DNA from: Legionella nautarum
GTDB lineage: Bacteria; Pseudomonadota; Gammaproteobacteria; Legionellales; Legionellaceae
DNA length: 64,000 nt
Assembly: GCF_001467895.1 (NCBI RefSeq)
Contig: NZ_LNYO01000013.1
Coordinates: forward strand, 414,686-478,685
Direction of reading: 5' to 3'
Shown one piece after another: positions 19,822 to 27,711 of this stretch. A program made the translations under genes and the position numbers. Position 1 is the first letter of the stretch; each line of letters starts with the position of its first letter. A model generated the notes under the pieces. That model did not search any database, had not been told where the DNA came from, and saw only the letters and a list, made by a program, of their open reading frames with translations.

Positions 19822-20880
19822 TTAGCTCTCCGGCTGAAAATCATTTAATGCGGTTAATAGCCGTTGATTCTGTTCTTGAGTACCCACGGTAATGCGCAAC
19901 ATATTATGCAAAGGGTCAGCTGTAAAATGGCGTACAGCAATGCTGAGCCCGGCAAACCAGGTGGCGAGTTGCTGTGCGTAGGGTGACGCGACAAGAATAA
20001 AGTTAGTGGTACTCGAATAGATTTTTTCTATCCAAGGAGATCGTTGCAACAGAGCAGCGAGTTTTTCACGCTCATTTAAAATATAAGAAATATTGTGGCT
20101 AAACCAGACTTTATCTGCTAACGCATGTTGAGCTAATTCAATGACAGCACTGGATAAACTGTAGGGCGGAAGAACGTTCTTGATCGCGTTAATCAATTGA
20201 GGCTGGGCAATGACTGATCCTAATCGTAAACCAGCTAAACCGTAGGCTTTAGATAAAGTGCGTAAGACAATTAAATTATCAAATGAGGAGAGAAGGGTCG
20301 TTGCGCTGGGCATTTGGGCAAATTCAATATACGCTTCATCGACTACAACGACTGCTTTAGATCTAAAAAAGGCGCAAAGATTGGCAATACTGGTTAAATC
20401 GAGCAAATTAGCTGTCGGGTTATTGGGGCGGCAAATCATAATGAGCTTGCAGTTGGGTTGCCAGAATGAAAACAGTTTTTCAAGCGACCAACTAAAATCA
20501 TTGCTAGCATCCAACGGGCAATTAATGATTTCTGCTTGTTGTAAACGGGCATAAAAAGCATACATAGGAAAGGTTGGTGGGCATTGCATGAAGCTGTCTT
20601 GACCGGCCCGTAAAAAAAGTCGCATTAATAAATCGATTCCATCATCGCTGCCACGAGTTAAGACAAGTTGTTCAGCGCTAACTTGGTAATAATTAGCAAT
20701 TTGTTGTTGCAAGCGTTGAACTTCTCGTGCATCAGGATAGTGATTGAGCGGTACTTGTCTTAAGGAAGCCGGTGACCAAGGCAATTCATTAGCGTGCAAG
20801 CGACAACTTAAGTCATCACCTCCTGGAACATAACCTTGTAGAGTTTTTAAATCGGGGCGAATCAATTCTAATACGGACAT
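19822..20880 (-). CDS. hisC: Histidinol-phosphate aminotransferase
   Basis: 352 residues. A fold-type I PLP aminotransferase: RGSDDGIDLL near the N-terminus, RPNNPTAN (cofactor loop), VVVDEAYIEF (Asp binding the pyridine nitrogen), and the PLP lysine in RTLSKAYGLAGLRLG. It transaminates imidazole-acetol phosphate. One base separates it from hisD. Confidence 0.96.
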   Translation of the reverse strand: MSVLELIRPDLKTLQGYVPGGDDLSCRLHANELPWSPASLRQVPLNHYPDAREVQRLQQQIANYYQVSAEQLVLTRGSDDGIDLLMRLFLRAGQDSFMQCPPTFPMYAFYARLQQAEIINCPLDASNDFSWSLEKLFSFWQPNCKLIMICRPNNPTANLLDLTSIANLCAFFRSKAVVVVDEAYIEFAQMPSATTLLSSFDNLIVLRTLSKAYGLAGLRLGSVIAQPQLINAIKNVLPPYSLSSAVIELAQHALADKVWFSHNISYILNEREKLAALLQRSPWIEKIYSSTTNFILVASPYAQQLATWFAGLSIAVRHFTADPLHNMLRITVGTQEQNQRLLTALNDFQPES

Positions 20881-20881
20881 G

Positions 20882-22186
20882 TTAAGACTCCATTGCTTTT
20901 AAACTGTTTAAACGTAGGGTCACTGCATTCGCATGCGCATCTAAGCCCTCTATAAGGGCCAGTGTTTCGGCTGCTTTGCCTAAGGAATTAAGACCTTCTA
21001 CAGAGATTGACTGTAGAGTTAAGGTTTTTAAAAAATCCATAGTGCAAAGACCGCTGTGATTGCGCGCATAGCCATTAGTAGGTAAAACATGATTGCTGCC
21101 TGTGACATAATCACCCATCGTTTCAGCAGCCCAAGGTCCTAAAAATACTGTCCCCGCCGCAGTGATAGACGCAACCCAGTCTTTTGCATCACTACGATTG
21201 ATAATTAAATGTTCAGGGGCATAAGTATTGATAATCTCAAGTTGTTCAATCGGATCGCTGCAAATTAAAATAATACTATTTTGCAGGGCCTCCTTGAGAA
21301 TGGTCTGTCGTGAAAGCGACAGCAATTGCTGTTGAAGGGCTTGATTTACTTTAAGGGCAAAATCACGGCCTTCAGCAATTAAAATTACTTGAGAATCGCT
21401 CCCATGTTCTGCTTGAGCAAGGAGATCAGCAGCCACAAATTCTGGGTTTGCTTGATTATCAGCAAAAACCATCACTTCGGAAGGGCCTGCTGGCATGTCG
21501 ATCGCGGCTCCAGCGGGATCACTGGACACTTGAGTTTTCGCCTCCGTGACAAAACGATTGCCGGGTCCGAATAATTTATCCATCTTAGGAATTGTTTCTG
21601 TCCCATAAGCCATTGCGGCAATGGCTTGTGCACCGCCAATTTGATAAATCGTTTCAATGCCACAAAGGCGGGCGGCGACTAAAAGATGGGGGTCTATTTC
21701 TCCTTGAGAATTGGGCGGGGTACATAAGATTTTTAAGGGGCAACCGGCAACTAGAGCAGGAATAGCTTGCATGAGCAACGAAGAAACCAAAGGGGTATTA
21801 TTACCACCAGGAACATACAAACCAACGCGGTTTATGGGTCTATAAACACGTTCAATACTAACTCCTCTGGCCGTTGTGATTTGCTTTGGCTGAGGAAGGA
21901 TTGCTTGATGATAAGCACGAATCGTTTCTATCGCCTGATTGAGCGCTGAATTGGCTTGAGCACTAATTTTGGCTTTTTGTATTCTGTCGGCAGACACGTT
22001 TAATTTCTTCAAATCAACGGCATCAAATTCGCGTGTTAAGGCAAATAAAGCCTCATCTCCACGCGTTCTAACCGCCTCAATAATCGCCTGAACCTGCGGT
22101 TTAAAGGACTTAGTTTGTTTTGGCCTAGACAGTTTTTGCTGTTTTTCCTCTATGGATAAATTTTGCCAATCATTAATGGTTAACAT
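20882..22186 (-). CDS. hisD: Histidinol dehydrogenase
   Basis: About 434 residues (E. coli 434) from ATG 22186. This start has GGAG seven bases upstream and lies five bases after the hisG stop; a start 24 bases further upstream would overlap hisG. Motifs include GLYVPGG, IDMPAGPSEV, the zinc-binding LAQAEHGSDSQ and the late SNHVLPTNG. It oxidises histidinol to histidine with two NAD+. Confidence 0.96.
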   Translation of the reverse strand: MLTINDWQNLSIEEKQQKLSRPKQTKSFKPQVQAIIEAVRTRGDEALFALTREFDAVDLKKLNVSADRIQKAKISAQANSALNQAIETIRAYHQAILPQPKQITTARGVSIERVYRPINRVGLYVPGGNNTPLVSSLLMQAIPALVAGCPLKILCTPPNSQGEIDPHLLVAARLCGIETIYQIGGAQAIAAMAYGTETIPKMDKLFGPGNRFVTEAKTQVSSDPAGAAIDMPAGPSEVMVFADNQANPEFVAADLLAQAEHGSDSQVILIAEGRDFALKVNQALQQQLLSLSRQTILKEALQNSIILICSDPIEQLEIINTYAPEHLIINRSDAKDWVASITAAGTVFLGPWAAETMGDYVTGSNHVLPTNGYARNHSGLCTMDFLKTLTLQSISVEGLNSLGKAAETLALIEGLDAHANAVTLRLNSLKAMES

Positions 22187-22190
22187 CGAA

Positions 22191-23072
22191 TTACTCCAGC
22201 ATTTTTTCAATCGGTAATACCAAAATGGAACTTGCGCCTAAAGACTGGATGGTTTCTAAGGTGTTCCAAAAAATTCCTTCACTGGATACAACATGCACTG
22301 CCACCTTGTCAGGATGGGCGGGTAAAGGCAAAATGGTCGGTGATTCAGCGCCTGGTAAGCGTTCACAAATTCGTTCAAGCGCAGTTTTGGGGGCATGAAA
22401 GAGAATGTATTTACGCTCTGCCGCTTGTTGTACTGCTTGAATGCGTCGTTGCAGCATATTGAATAATTCTTGCATTGCCCGGCTAATAGGCTTGGCCGTT
22501 TGAATGAAGACCGCCTGGCTTGTTAAAACTGTATCTACTTCTATTAATTTATTATCTTCCAGCGTTTGCCCCGTGGAAACAAGGTCGCAAATGGCATCTG
22601 CCATGCCCATACGGGGGGCAACTTCAACTGAACCTGAGAGCACTAAACTTTCGGCACAAATTCGTTGTGCTGCAAGGTATTGGGCAAGTAGGAGAGGGTA
22701 GCTGGTCGCAATTCGTTTACCATCTAATGAGCCTGGACCACGATAATCAAAATCTTCAGGAACAGCAATTGCAAGGCGACAGCGACAGGATCCGAGATTT
22801 AAAAGGCTGTTATAAGGTTTATCCGGTGCGCCGAGGGATGCTTCCAATAAGACATTTTCTCCGACGATGCCGCCGTCACATAAACCATCAAAAATCAAAG
22901 TTGGAATATCGTCATCGCGGACAAAGAGTAAATCAATAGGGAGATTATCGACATGAGTTAGTAAGCTATTGTCTTTAATACGAAATTTTAGACCACAGCG
23001 TTGTAATAAATTTAGCGATTCTTGTGCTAAACGACCTTTTTTCTGTAAGGCCAAACGTAGGCGTGTTTTCAC
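22191..23072 (-). CDS. hisG: ATP phosphoribosyltransferase, long form
   Basis: 293 residues, the long homohexameric HisG type (E. coli 299) with a C-terminal ACT-like regulatory domain, so no HisZ is needed. Recognisable segments are LALQKKGRL at the N-terminus, IATSYPLLLAQYL, and the phosphate-loop-like ICDLVSTGQTL near residue 175. It catalyses the committed, histidine-inhibited step. Its ATG overlaps the stop of the upstream TrpR-like regulator by four bases. Confidence 0.97.
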   Translation of the reverse strand: MKTRLRLALQKKGRLAQESLNLLQRCGLKFRIKDNSLLTHVDNLPIDLLFVRDDDIPTLIFDGLCDGGIVGENVLLEASLGAPDKPYNSLLNLGSCRCRLAIAVPEDFDYRGPGSLDGKRIATSYPLLLAQYLAAQRICAESLVLSGSVEVAPRMGMADAICDLVSTGQTLEDNKLIEVDTVLTSQAVFIQTAKPISRAMQELFNMLQRRIQAVQQAAERKYILFHAPKTALERICERLPGAESPTILPLPAHPDKVAVHVVSSEGIFWNTLETIQSLGASSILVLPIEKMLE

Positions 23073-23362
23073 GATTGCTCCAAACGATCTGCAATTAGGT
23101 TATAGCCCCCGCTACCAAAGCTAAGACAGCGGGCGACGCGAGTAATAGTAGTTACACTGACTCCAGTTTGTTCATGAATGGTCCGATAAGGAATTCCTTG
23201 GCGCAGCAAGGGGATTACTTCCCAACGATCAGCCATTGCTTCAAGCTCGGCAGGTGTACAGAGATCAGTAAAAAAAGCTAAAGCTTCTTCCAAATTATTA
23301 AGCAAGCTGATGGCATGCATGAGTTGATGGACTGATTGTTGTTTAGGATTATGTTGTTTCAT
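23069..23362 (-). CDS. TrpR/YerC-like repressor heading the his operon
   Basis: 97 residues of the TrpR-superfamily YerC/YecD type: FFTDLCTPAELEAMADRW, then LLRQGIPYRTIHEQTGVSVTTITRV, the helix-turn-helix, then GSGGYNLI. As the first gene of the operon, coupled to hisG by ATGA, it is a strong candidate for a histidine-responsive repressor; this is inferred from position and fold. No Shine-Dalgarno sequence precedes the ATG, and the predicted leader is only about 25 bases, so translation initiation may be unusual. Confidence 0.85.
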   Translation of the reverse strand: MKQHNPKQQSVHQLMHAISLLNNLEEALAFFTDLCTPAELEAMADRWEVIPLLRQGIPYRTIHEQTGVSVTTITRVARCLSFGSGGYNLIADRLEQS

Positions 23363-23378
23363 AGTAATGTATTAATGT

Positions 23379-23423
23379 AATGTAACATTGTTGCAGTCTA
23401 ACGAGATTTTGTTTGCCCGTCAA
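23379..23423 (-). promoter_or_regulatory. Promoter and candidate operator of the his operon
   Basis: Reading leftward: -35 TTGACG at 23418-23423, a 17-bp spacer, and -10 TAGACT at 23395-23400. The predicted start of transcription is near 23388. It falls in the palindrome AATGTTACATT (23379-23389), which is embedded in a run of AATGT/ACATT half-sites extending to about 23365. A repressor bound here would cover +1. The likely binder is the TrpR-like protein encoded first in the operon. Confidence 0.6.
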
Positions 23424-23497
23424 CTCTTAATCTCTATTTTTTTCTTGACAGCATCTTCGCTTTACGTTGAGATTGTCTTTTTCTGTTGGAGAAGGGA

Positions 23498-24043
23498 ATG
23501 CTGCTGGAAAAAGATAAGTCCTGTTTATTGCTTATTGATGTACAAGATAAATTAACTCCTCATGTATTACATGCAGAAGCGATGGTAGAGCGCTGCCAAT
23601 GGCTAATGCAATTAGCCACCGAATTTGATGTGCCTTTACTAGTCAGTGAGCAATATCCCAAAGGTTTAGGTGCAACAGTCGAGTCTTTACGCAGCTTAGT
23701 TCCTCAAGATAAATTTATAGAGAAAGTGCAATTTTCTTGTTTTCGTGCTCCCGATTTTAGGCCGAAGCTACAGTCTCTGAATAGAAAGCAAATGGTGTTA
23801 ATTGGCATCGAAGCTCATGTTTGTGTCTTGCAGACCGCTTTAGATTTGCAAAAAATGGGTTATGACGTATTTGTCGTCGTTGATGCGGTAAGTAGTCGAT
23901 TTGAACTCGATTACAAATATGGACTTAAGCGCATGAAGCAAGTCGGCGTTCATCTAGTCACCTCAGAAATGGTGTTCTTTGAGTGGGTCGGACAGGCGGG
24001 GACGACGCAATTCAAAGCATTGAGTAAGGCTTATTTACAATAA
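23498..24043 (+). CDS. Isochorismatase-family cysteine hydrolase
   Basis: 181 residues from ATG 23498, with GGAGAAGGGA just upstream. The catalytic triad of the family is visible: Asp in LLIDVQDK, Lys in FIEKVQFS, and Cys in EAHVCVLQT. It is of the YcaC-like single-domain type. The substrate is unknown (amides or ureido compounds in relatives). Divergent from the his operon; a perfect TTGACA at 23445-23450 may belong to its promoter, but no good -10 follows. Confidence 0.85.
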   Translation: MLLEKDKSCLLLIDVQDKLTPHVLHAEAMVERCQWLMQLATEFDVPLLVSEQYPKGLGATVESLRSLVPQDKFIEKVQFSCFRAPDFRPKLQSLNRKQMVLIGIEAHVCVLQTALDLQKMGYDVFVVVDAVSSRFELDYKYGLKRMKQVGVHLVTSEMVFFEWVGQAGTTQFKALSKAYLQ

Positions 24044-24054
24044 TTGGAGCAAGG

Positions 24055-24810
24055 ATGAATTTAGATAATCAAATCGCCATTATTACTGGTGGTGCATCGG
24101 GTATGGGTAGAGCTTGTGCAGAGCTGCTCATTGAGCAGGGCGTGAGAGTGGTGGTTTGGGATAAACAAATTGAAAAAGACAGCGCGCTCAAGTTGGCACT
24201 GACTATTGCTTGTGATGTTAGTTCTGCTGAGGAAGTCGAGCAGGCCATGGAAAAAACAATTGCGCAAGTAGGCACTCCTCGAATTTGTATTAATTGTGCT
24301 GGAGTTGCACCTGCTAAGCGCATGTTCGGTAAAGACGGTGTCATGCCTCTTGCAGCCTTTAAACAAGTTATTGATATTAATTTGGTCGGAACCTTTAACG
24401 TGATGCGAGTTGTTGCATACGCGATGTCAAAACTTGAGCTTGAAATGAATTCTCAAGAGAGGGGAGTGATCGTTAATACCGCATCGGTTGCGGCTTTTGA
24501 AGGGCAAATCGGGCAAATGGCCTATAGTGCTTCGAAAGGCGGTGTCGTGGCAATGACTTTACCCGCCGCACGTGAGCTTGCTCAGCATGCAATACGAGTT
24601 AATACCGTTGCTCCTGGTTTAATTGCTACGCCTTTACTGTTGAATATGCCACAAGAGGTACAGGATAGCTTAGCGGCGACAGTAACTTTTCCTAAGCGTT
24701 TAGGAAAGCCTGAGGAATTTGCAGCGCTTGTTTTGCATCTTATTGAGAATGGTATGATTAATGGCGAAGTGATTCGGTTGGATGGGGCCTTGCGTATGCA
24801 GGCGCGGTAA
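24055..24810 (+). CDS. SDR-family dehydrogenase, 3-hydroxyacyl-CoA type II-like
   Basis: 251 residues. A classical short-chain dehydrogenase: cofactor motif TGGASGMG at residues ~11-18, NCAG in place of NNAG, catalytic Ser in NTASVAAF and YSASK with catalytic Tyr and Lys. The long insertion after the NCAG motif (KRMFGKDGVMPL) and the VAPGLIATPLL segment resemble type II 3-hydroxyacyl-CoA dehydrogenase (HSD10). A fatty-acid or steroid-like alcohol substrate is inferred. It lies 11 bp after the isochorismatase gene, so probably the same transcript. Confidence 0.85.
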   Translation: MNLDNQIAIITGGASGMGRACAELLIEQGVRVVVWDKQIEKDSALKLALTIACDVSSAEEVEQAMEKTIAQVGTPRICINCAGVAPAKRMFGKDGVMPLAAFKQVIDINLVGTFNVMRVVAYAMSKLELEMNSQERGVIVNTASVAAFEGQIGQMAYSASKGGVVAMTLPAARELAQHAIRVNTVAPGLIATPLLLNMPQEVQDSLAATVTFPKRLGKPEEFAALVLHLIENGMINGEVIRLDGALRMQAR

Positions 24811-24825
24811 ATGTATCTACTTTAG

Positions 24826-25010
24826 CTGTTCGGGCTCTGCGGTATCCCTACAAAATGAGTATCTAAGGAAATTGCATTGATTTTATTCCGTTCAGCATGG
24901 CGTATGTCTCGAAGCTTGTCCTGAAGCTCTCGAAGAAGGGAGCCTTTTGCGACACTTCGAGACAGCGCTGCGCGCTTCCTCAGTGTGAACGGTATTAACA
25001 AAACGATTGT
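24826..25010. repeat. Dispersed intergenic repeat, copy 2
   Basis: Shares blocks with copies near 15.8, 26.9 and 63.7 kb: TTCGGGCTCTGCGGTATCCC, AAAATGAGTATCTAAGGAAA, TTTTATTCCGTTCAGC, then GACACTTCGAGACAGCGCTG, CGCGCTTCCTCAGTGTGAAC and GGTATTAACAAAACGAT. Orientation is the same as copy 3. It fills the gap between the convergent SDR and flgN genes. Short open frames across it are non-coding artefacts of the repeat. Confidence 0.75.
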
Positions 25011-25029
25011 CGAGGAATTCTTGTCGACA

Positions 25030-25524
25030 TCAAGCCTCTTCATGACAACTGGACGCTGTCGAAGTTTTTACATCACCAGTCGCTGTGTAAATATTAATGG
25101 CATTTGAGGAATCTTGGCCCGTTAAAATGCTAATAAGTTCTTGGCGATTGTTGATATTAGATGAAATGACTTGGCCATTTATTGAATTCAATTCTCTGCA
25201 TTCAGCAATTTTTTCTGCCAGTTGATTATTTAATTGATTAACTTCATTGGCTTCTTCTATGGAGCAGGGTTTTAAAAACGCTTGGAGTGCAAGCTTAGTA
25301 TCATTGCCATAGGCTGGTAGTTCGAGGAGTTGAATGCGTTTATTAGCACTTCCTTCTAGTTGATTCGAAACGGTTTCTTTTTGACTTGCGATGGTTTCTA
25401 GTGTTGTAAATTGGCGTTCAGCTAGTGCTTTTTTTTCTTCAGACAGAAGGTTAATTAACTCATCAATCCAATTGATCTCTTGTTTTAGTTGATTGATTAG
25501 CTGGCTAATCTTGCTATTAGTCAT
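25030..25524 (-). CDS. flgN: FlgN-like flagellar export chaperone
   Basis: About 164 residues from ATG 25524 with AAAGGA a few bases upstream. It is mostly helical, with a coiled-coil start (LINQLKQEINWIDELINLLSEEKKAL), the usual FlgN pattern, and a Ser/Thr-rich tail ending in CHEEA. FlgN escorts the hook-filament junction proteins FlgK and FlgL to the export apparatus. Identity rests mainly on its position after flgA-flgM and on helical composition, since the family diverges quickly. Confidence 0.8.
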   Translation of the reverse strand: MTNSKISQLINQLKQEINWIDELINLLSEEKKALAERQFTTLETIASQKETVSNQLEGSANKRIQLLELPAYGNDTKLALQAFLKPCSIEEANEVNQLNNQLAEKIAECRELNSINGQVISSNINNRQELISILTGQDSSNAINIYTATGDVKTSTASSCHEEA

Positions 25525-25602
25525 GAAAGTCCTTTGAGATTTAAAAAACAATGATATTTTTTGAGTTACCCGTATTTCCTAGGTCCCATACGGGTATTTG
25601 GT

Positions 25603-25926
25603 TTAAGCTAATTCGATGTCGGCGAACATCTTTGTTGCAATTTGGTCGCTTACAATTCGATAGCGTCCGCTAGCAAGCTCTTCTTTAAGAAATTTTATTT
25701 TTGCCTGATTGACTTCTGGTGTGTTGAGAATCACTTCTTTCAAGGCGGAGAGCTGTTTTGAGGTACTACTAATACTTACATGATCGGTATCATCAGTAGG
25801 CAGATCGCTAGAAGCAGCAGCTTGTGTGCGCTGTTGCTGAACACGATTATCTGTCTCTACACGCTTGATGTTATTCATATCATTAAGTGGATTTACCATA
25901 ACATTGCTCTCAATTGCACTCATCAT
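25603..25926 (-). CDS. flgM: Anti-sigma-28 factor FlgM
   Basis: 107 residues, with a disordered polar N-terminal half and a conserved C-terminal sigma-28-binding half (VSISSTSKQLSALKEVI, then VNQAKIKFLKEELASGRYRI). FlgM holds FliA inactive until it is exported through the finished hook. Two starts are possible. ATG 25926 has AGGAG upstream. Met10 (ATG 25899) has GAGAG upstream and would be the usable start for a transcript from the sigma-28 promoter, whose predicted +1 lies around 25922. Confidence 0.88.
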   Translation of the reverse strand: MMSAIESNVMVNPLNDMNNIKRVETDNRVQQQRTQAAASSDLPTDDTDHVSISSTSKQLSALKEVILNTPEVNQAKIKFLKEELASGRYRIVSDQIATKMFADIELA

Positions 25927-25928
25927 GG

Positions 25929-25955
25929 TTATCGGCTCCTATCATAAAATCTTTA
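25929..25955 (-). promoter_or_regulatory. Sigma-28 (FliA) promoter for flgM-flgN
   Basis: Reading leftward, TAAA (25952-25955), 15 bases, then GCCGATAA (25929-25936): an exact match to the enteric FliA consensus. The predicted +1 falls at about the first annotated ATG of flgM, favouring the downstream Met10 start for this transcript. It makes flgM and flgN late genes as well as part of an flgA-M-N read-through unit. Confidence 0.75.
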
Positions 25956-26025
25956 GAATTTATCGTCCAATTCTCAAGCTATATCATATTTAAAAAGCCT
26001 TGTCACTATGATTTTAAATAATTTT

Positions 26026-26730
26026 TTAAATAGTGACTCTCACTTGTTTATTTGCACTAATTCTTGCTTCTATTATTCGCTTAGAAGATAAATTTTGCAC
26101 TTTAATAGTATCGCCGAGTGCACCATCATTTAAAGCGATACCATTCATACTGACATTAATTGTCTCATTGACTGCTTGAATGCTAACTTGCTCACCGCGA
26201 TGGACAAGCAAAGGAGTTTGCAGATTATAAGGTGTCAGGATGACGCCTTCAGCCAAATTTTGTTTACAAACTTGATCTCGAATCTCTCGGGCATCGGAGA
26301 AATATCCATGTTTTAATTGGCTTACGTCGACTTTTAATTTATCAAAATCATTGTCAGCAAGTTGTGTTCCTTTGGGTAAAGGCCGGTTAGTGACGAGAAC
26401 CCATTTTTTTAGAACAATTTTGAGTGGTATATAGAGAGTCCAATGCGTGTCTCGTTCGCGGCATCGAATGCCAACGGTCGTAGTATGTAATATTGGTGTT
26501 TTATAGGGATTAAATACTTCCAGCTCACTTTCTTTACAGGCTTTCAGATTTAATCGCGGATCGAGCTTTTCGGCAGATACTTCGATTTCGTCATGATTTT
26601 GCGTTGATAATTCACTTAATGCATAGTGCTCTACTTTTTGTTGCAGTAGCTCTAATGATTGCATAGGTGCAGCCTGTAATAGGGTTGATGAAAGAATGAA
26701 CATTAGACCCAGAAAGACAGATTTCAACAT
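26026..26730 (-). CDS. flgA: Flagellar P-ring assembly chaperone FlgA
   Basis: 234 residues with a signal peptide (MLKSVFLGLMFILSSTLLQA) and the FlgA SAF-like and C-terminal domains: KWVLVTNRPLPKGTQL, LTPYNLQTPLLVHRGEQV, and GIALNDGALGDTIKVQNLSS. Periplasmic chaperone for FlgI. GAGGG lies eight bases before the ATG. First gene of flgA-flgM-flgN; the rest of the flagellar genes are outside the window. Confidence 0.92.
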   Translation of the reverse strand: MLKSVFLGLMFILSSTLLQAAPMQSLELLQQKVEHYALSELSTQNHDEIEVSAEKLDPRLNLKACKESELEVFNPYKTPILHTTTVGIRCRERDTHWTLYIPLKIVLKKWVLVTNRPLPKGTQLADNDFDKLKVDVSQLKHGYFSDAREIRDQVCKQNLAEGVILTPYNLQTPLLVHRGEQVSIQAVNETINVSMNGIALNDGALGDTIKVQNLSSKRIIEARISANKQVRVTI

Positions 26731-26782
26731 AGACTAACCCTCAATCCATTCTCCTTTTGATAATCTTTAAAGAGTTTAGAAC

Positions 26783-26811
26783 AGAGTAAATTGATTAAGA
26801 ACTATCGTCAA
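26783..26811 (-). promoter_or_regulatory. Possible sigma-70-type promoter of flgA
   Basis: -35 TTGACG (26806-26811), 17-bp spacer, and a weak -10 TACTCT (26783-26788). No sigma-54 GG-N10-GC element was recognised between this site and the flgA start. The -10 is poor, so treat it as a candidate only. Confidence 0.3.
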
Positions 26812-26842
26812 GCTTCGTTACCTCACAAAAATCCAGCTAAAA

Positions 26843-27131
26843 ACCGTTTGGGCGGAGCCCTTCGAAAACCTCAGGATGCGCGGAGTGCTTCCCTCGAACT
26901 AAGCTATCCCCATGAAATGAGTATCTAAGAAATTTGTATTCATTTTATCCCTTTCAGCTTGAGGAGCACGCATGGCGTACGTCTCGAAGCCTGTCCTAAG
27001 GCTCTCGAAGGGGGCTTTTGAGACACTTCGAGACAGCGCTGCGCGCTTCCTCAGTGCGAACGGTATCAATAAATCGATCAATCAACTAATTACTCTATTT
27101 AATTTCGTGGGGATATCTCAGAGCCGGACGG
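26843..27131. repeat. Dispersed intergenic repeat, copy 3 (near complete)
   Basis: Contains both flanks of the family. The left block is CTATCCCCATGAAATGAGTA and the right block is ATTTCGTGGGGATATCTCAG, so TATCCCCA...TGGGGATA forms terminal inverted ends about 210 bp apart. Between them are GTCTCGAAGCCTGTCCTAAGG, GAGACACTTCGAGACAGCGC and CGCGCTTCCTCAGTGCGAAC. Sits in the 504-bp gap between flgA and the cytochrome gene. No transposase or credible gene is inside. Confidence 0.78.
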
Positions 27132-27234
27132 ATTCGTAATTTACGCATAAACAGTACCCAGTAATTACAGCTTTTCTAAAAAGAGAAATAAAACTTATAA
27201 TTGCCCACCAAAGAAGTTGTAAAGGAGCATCCTT

Positions 27235-27624
27235 ATGCTGAAACTTGGATTCATTATTGTTTGTTTTTTGTCTTTTAATTTTGCTCAAGCTGCTAATCAT
27301 CATCCGCAAGAGTTCCTTCAATCAATCAAAGGCGCTCAAGATGAAGGAGCACAAATTGTGCAGCATTTCTGTTCTAGCTGTCATGCAGAGAAACCTTTAA
27401 TTCCACTTGGTGCACCTAAAATTGGCAATGAAAATGATTGGGCCCCACGAATCAAAACTGGGATTAGGAGTTTGTTTAAACATACGGAGGAGGGATTTAA
27501 TGCAATGCCAGCACGTGGTGGATGTTTTGAATGCAGCGATGAGCAGTTGGTTTTAGCCTTATTGGCAATGCTTCCTGAGCCTCTCAAAAAAGAAGTTTTA
27601 AGCACAGAAAAAGTCAATAAATAA
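27235..27624 (+). CDS. Cytochrome c5-type periplasmic c-type cytochrome
   Basis: 129 residues with a signal peptide (MLKLGFIIVCFLSFNFAQA) and one heme site CSSCH at residues ~48-52. A distal methionine is in FNAMPARGG and a Cys pair in GGCFECSD, as in the cytochrome c5 family. A small electron carrier; its partner is unknown. The frame has an ATG with AAGGAG upstream. Monocistronic. Confidence 0.88.
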   Translation: MLKLGFIIVCFLSFNFAQAANHHPQEFLQSIKGAQDEGAQIVQHFCSSCHAEKPLIPLGAPKIGNENDWAPRIKTGIRSLFKHTEEGFNAMPARGGCFECSDEQLVLALLAMLPEPLKKEVLSTEKVNK

Positions 27625-27711
27625 ACAAATAGTAAAAATAATTTATAAAAAGATCTAAATTTATGCAAAATCCTTCCGATAATATAAAAAAAAAAGAGGG
27701 AGGAAACACCC

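Noticed and set aside
16068-23362. Histidine attenuator before the his operon
   Set aside because: No leader peptide with a His run; the predicted leader is about 25 bases and carries a palindrome at +1 instead.
24822-25043. Open frame of about 70 codons on the minus strand
   Set aside because: It lies inside a dispersed repeat; the same peptide-like pattern recurs in the copy near 26.9 kb, and no ribosome site is seen.
26899-27081. Open frame of 60 codons on the minus strand
   Set aside because: Also inside a dispersed repeat copy, with no start signals.
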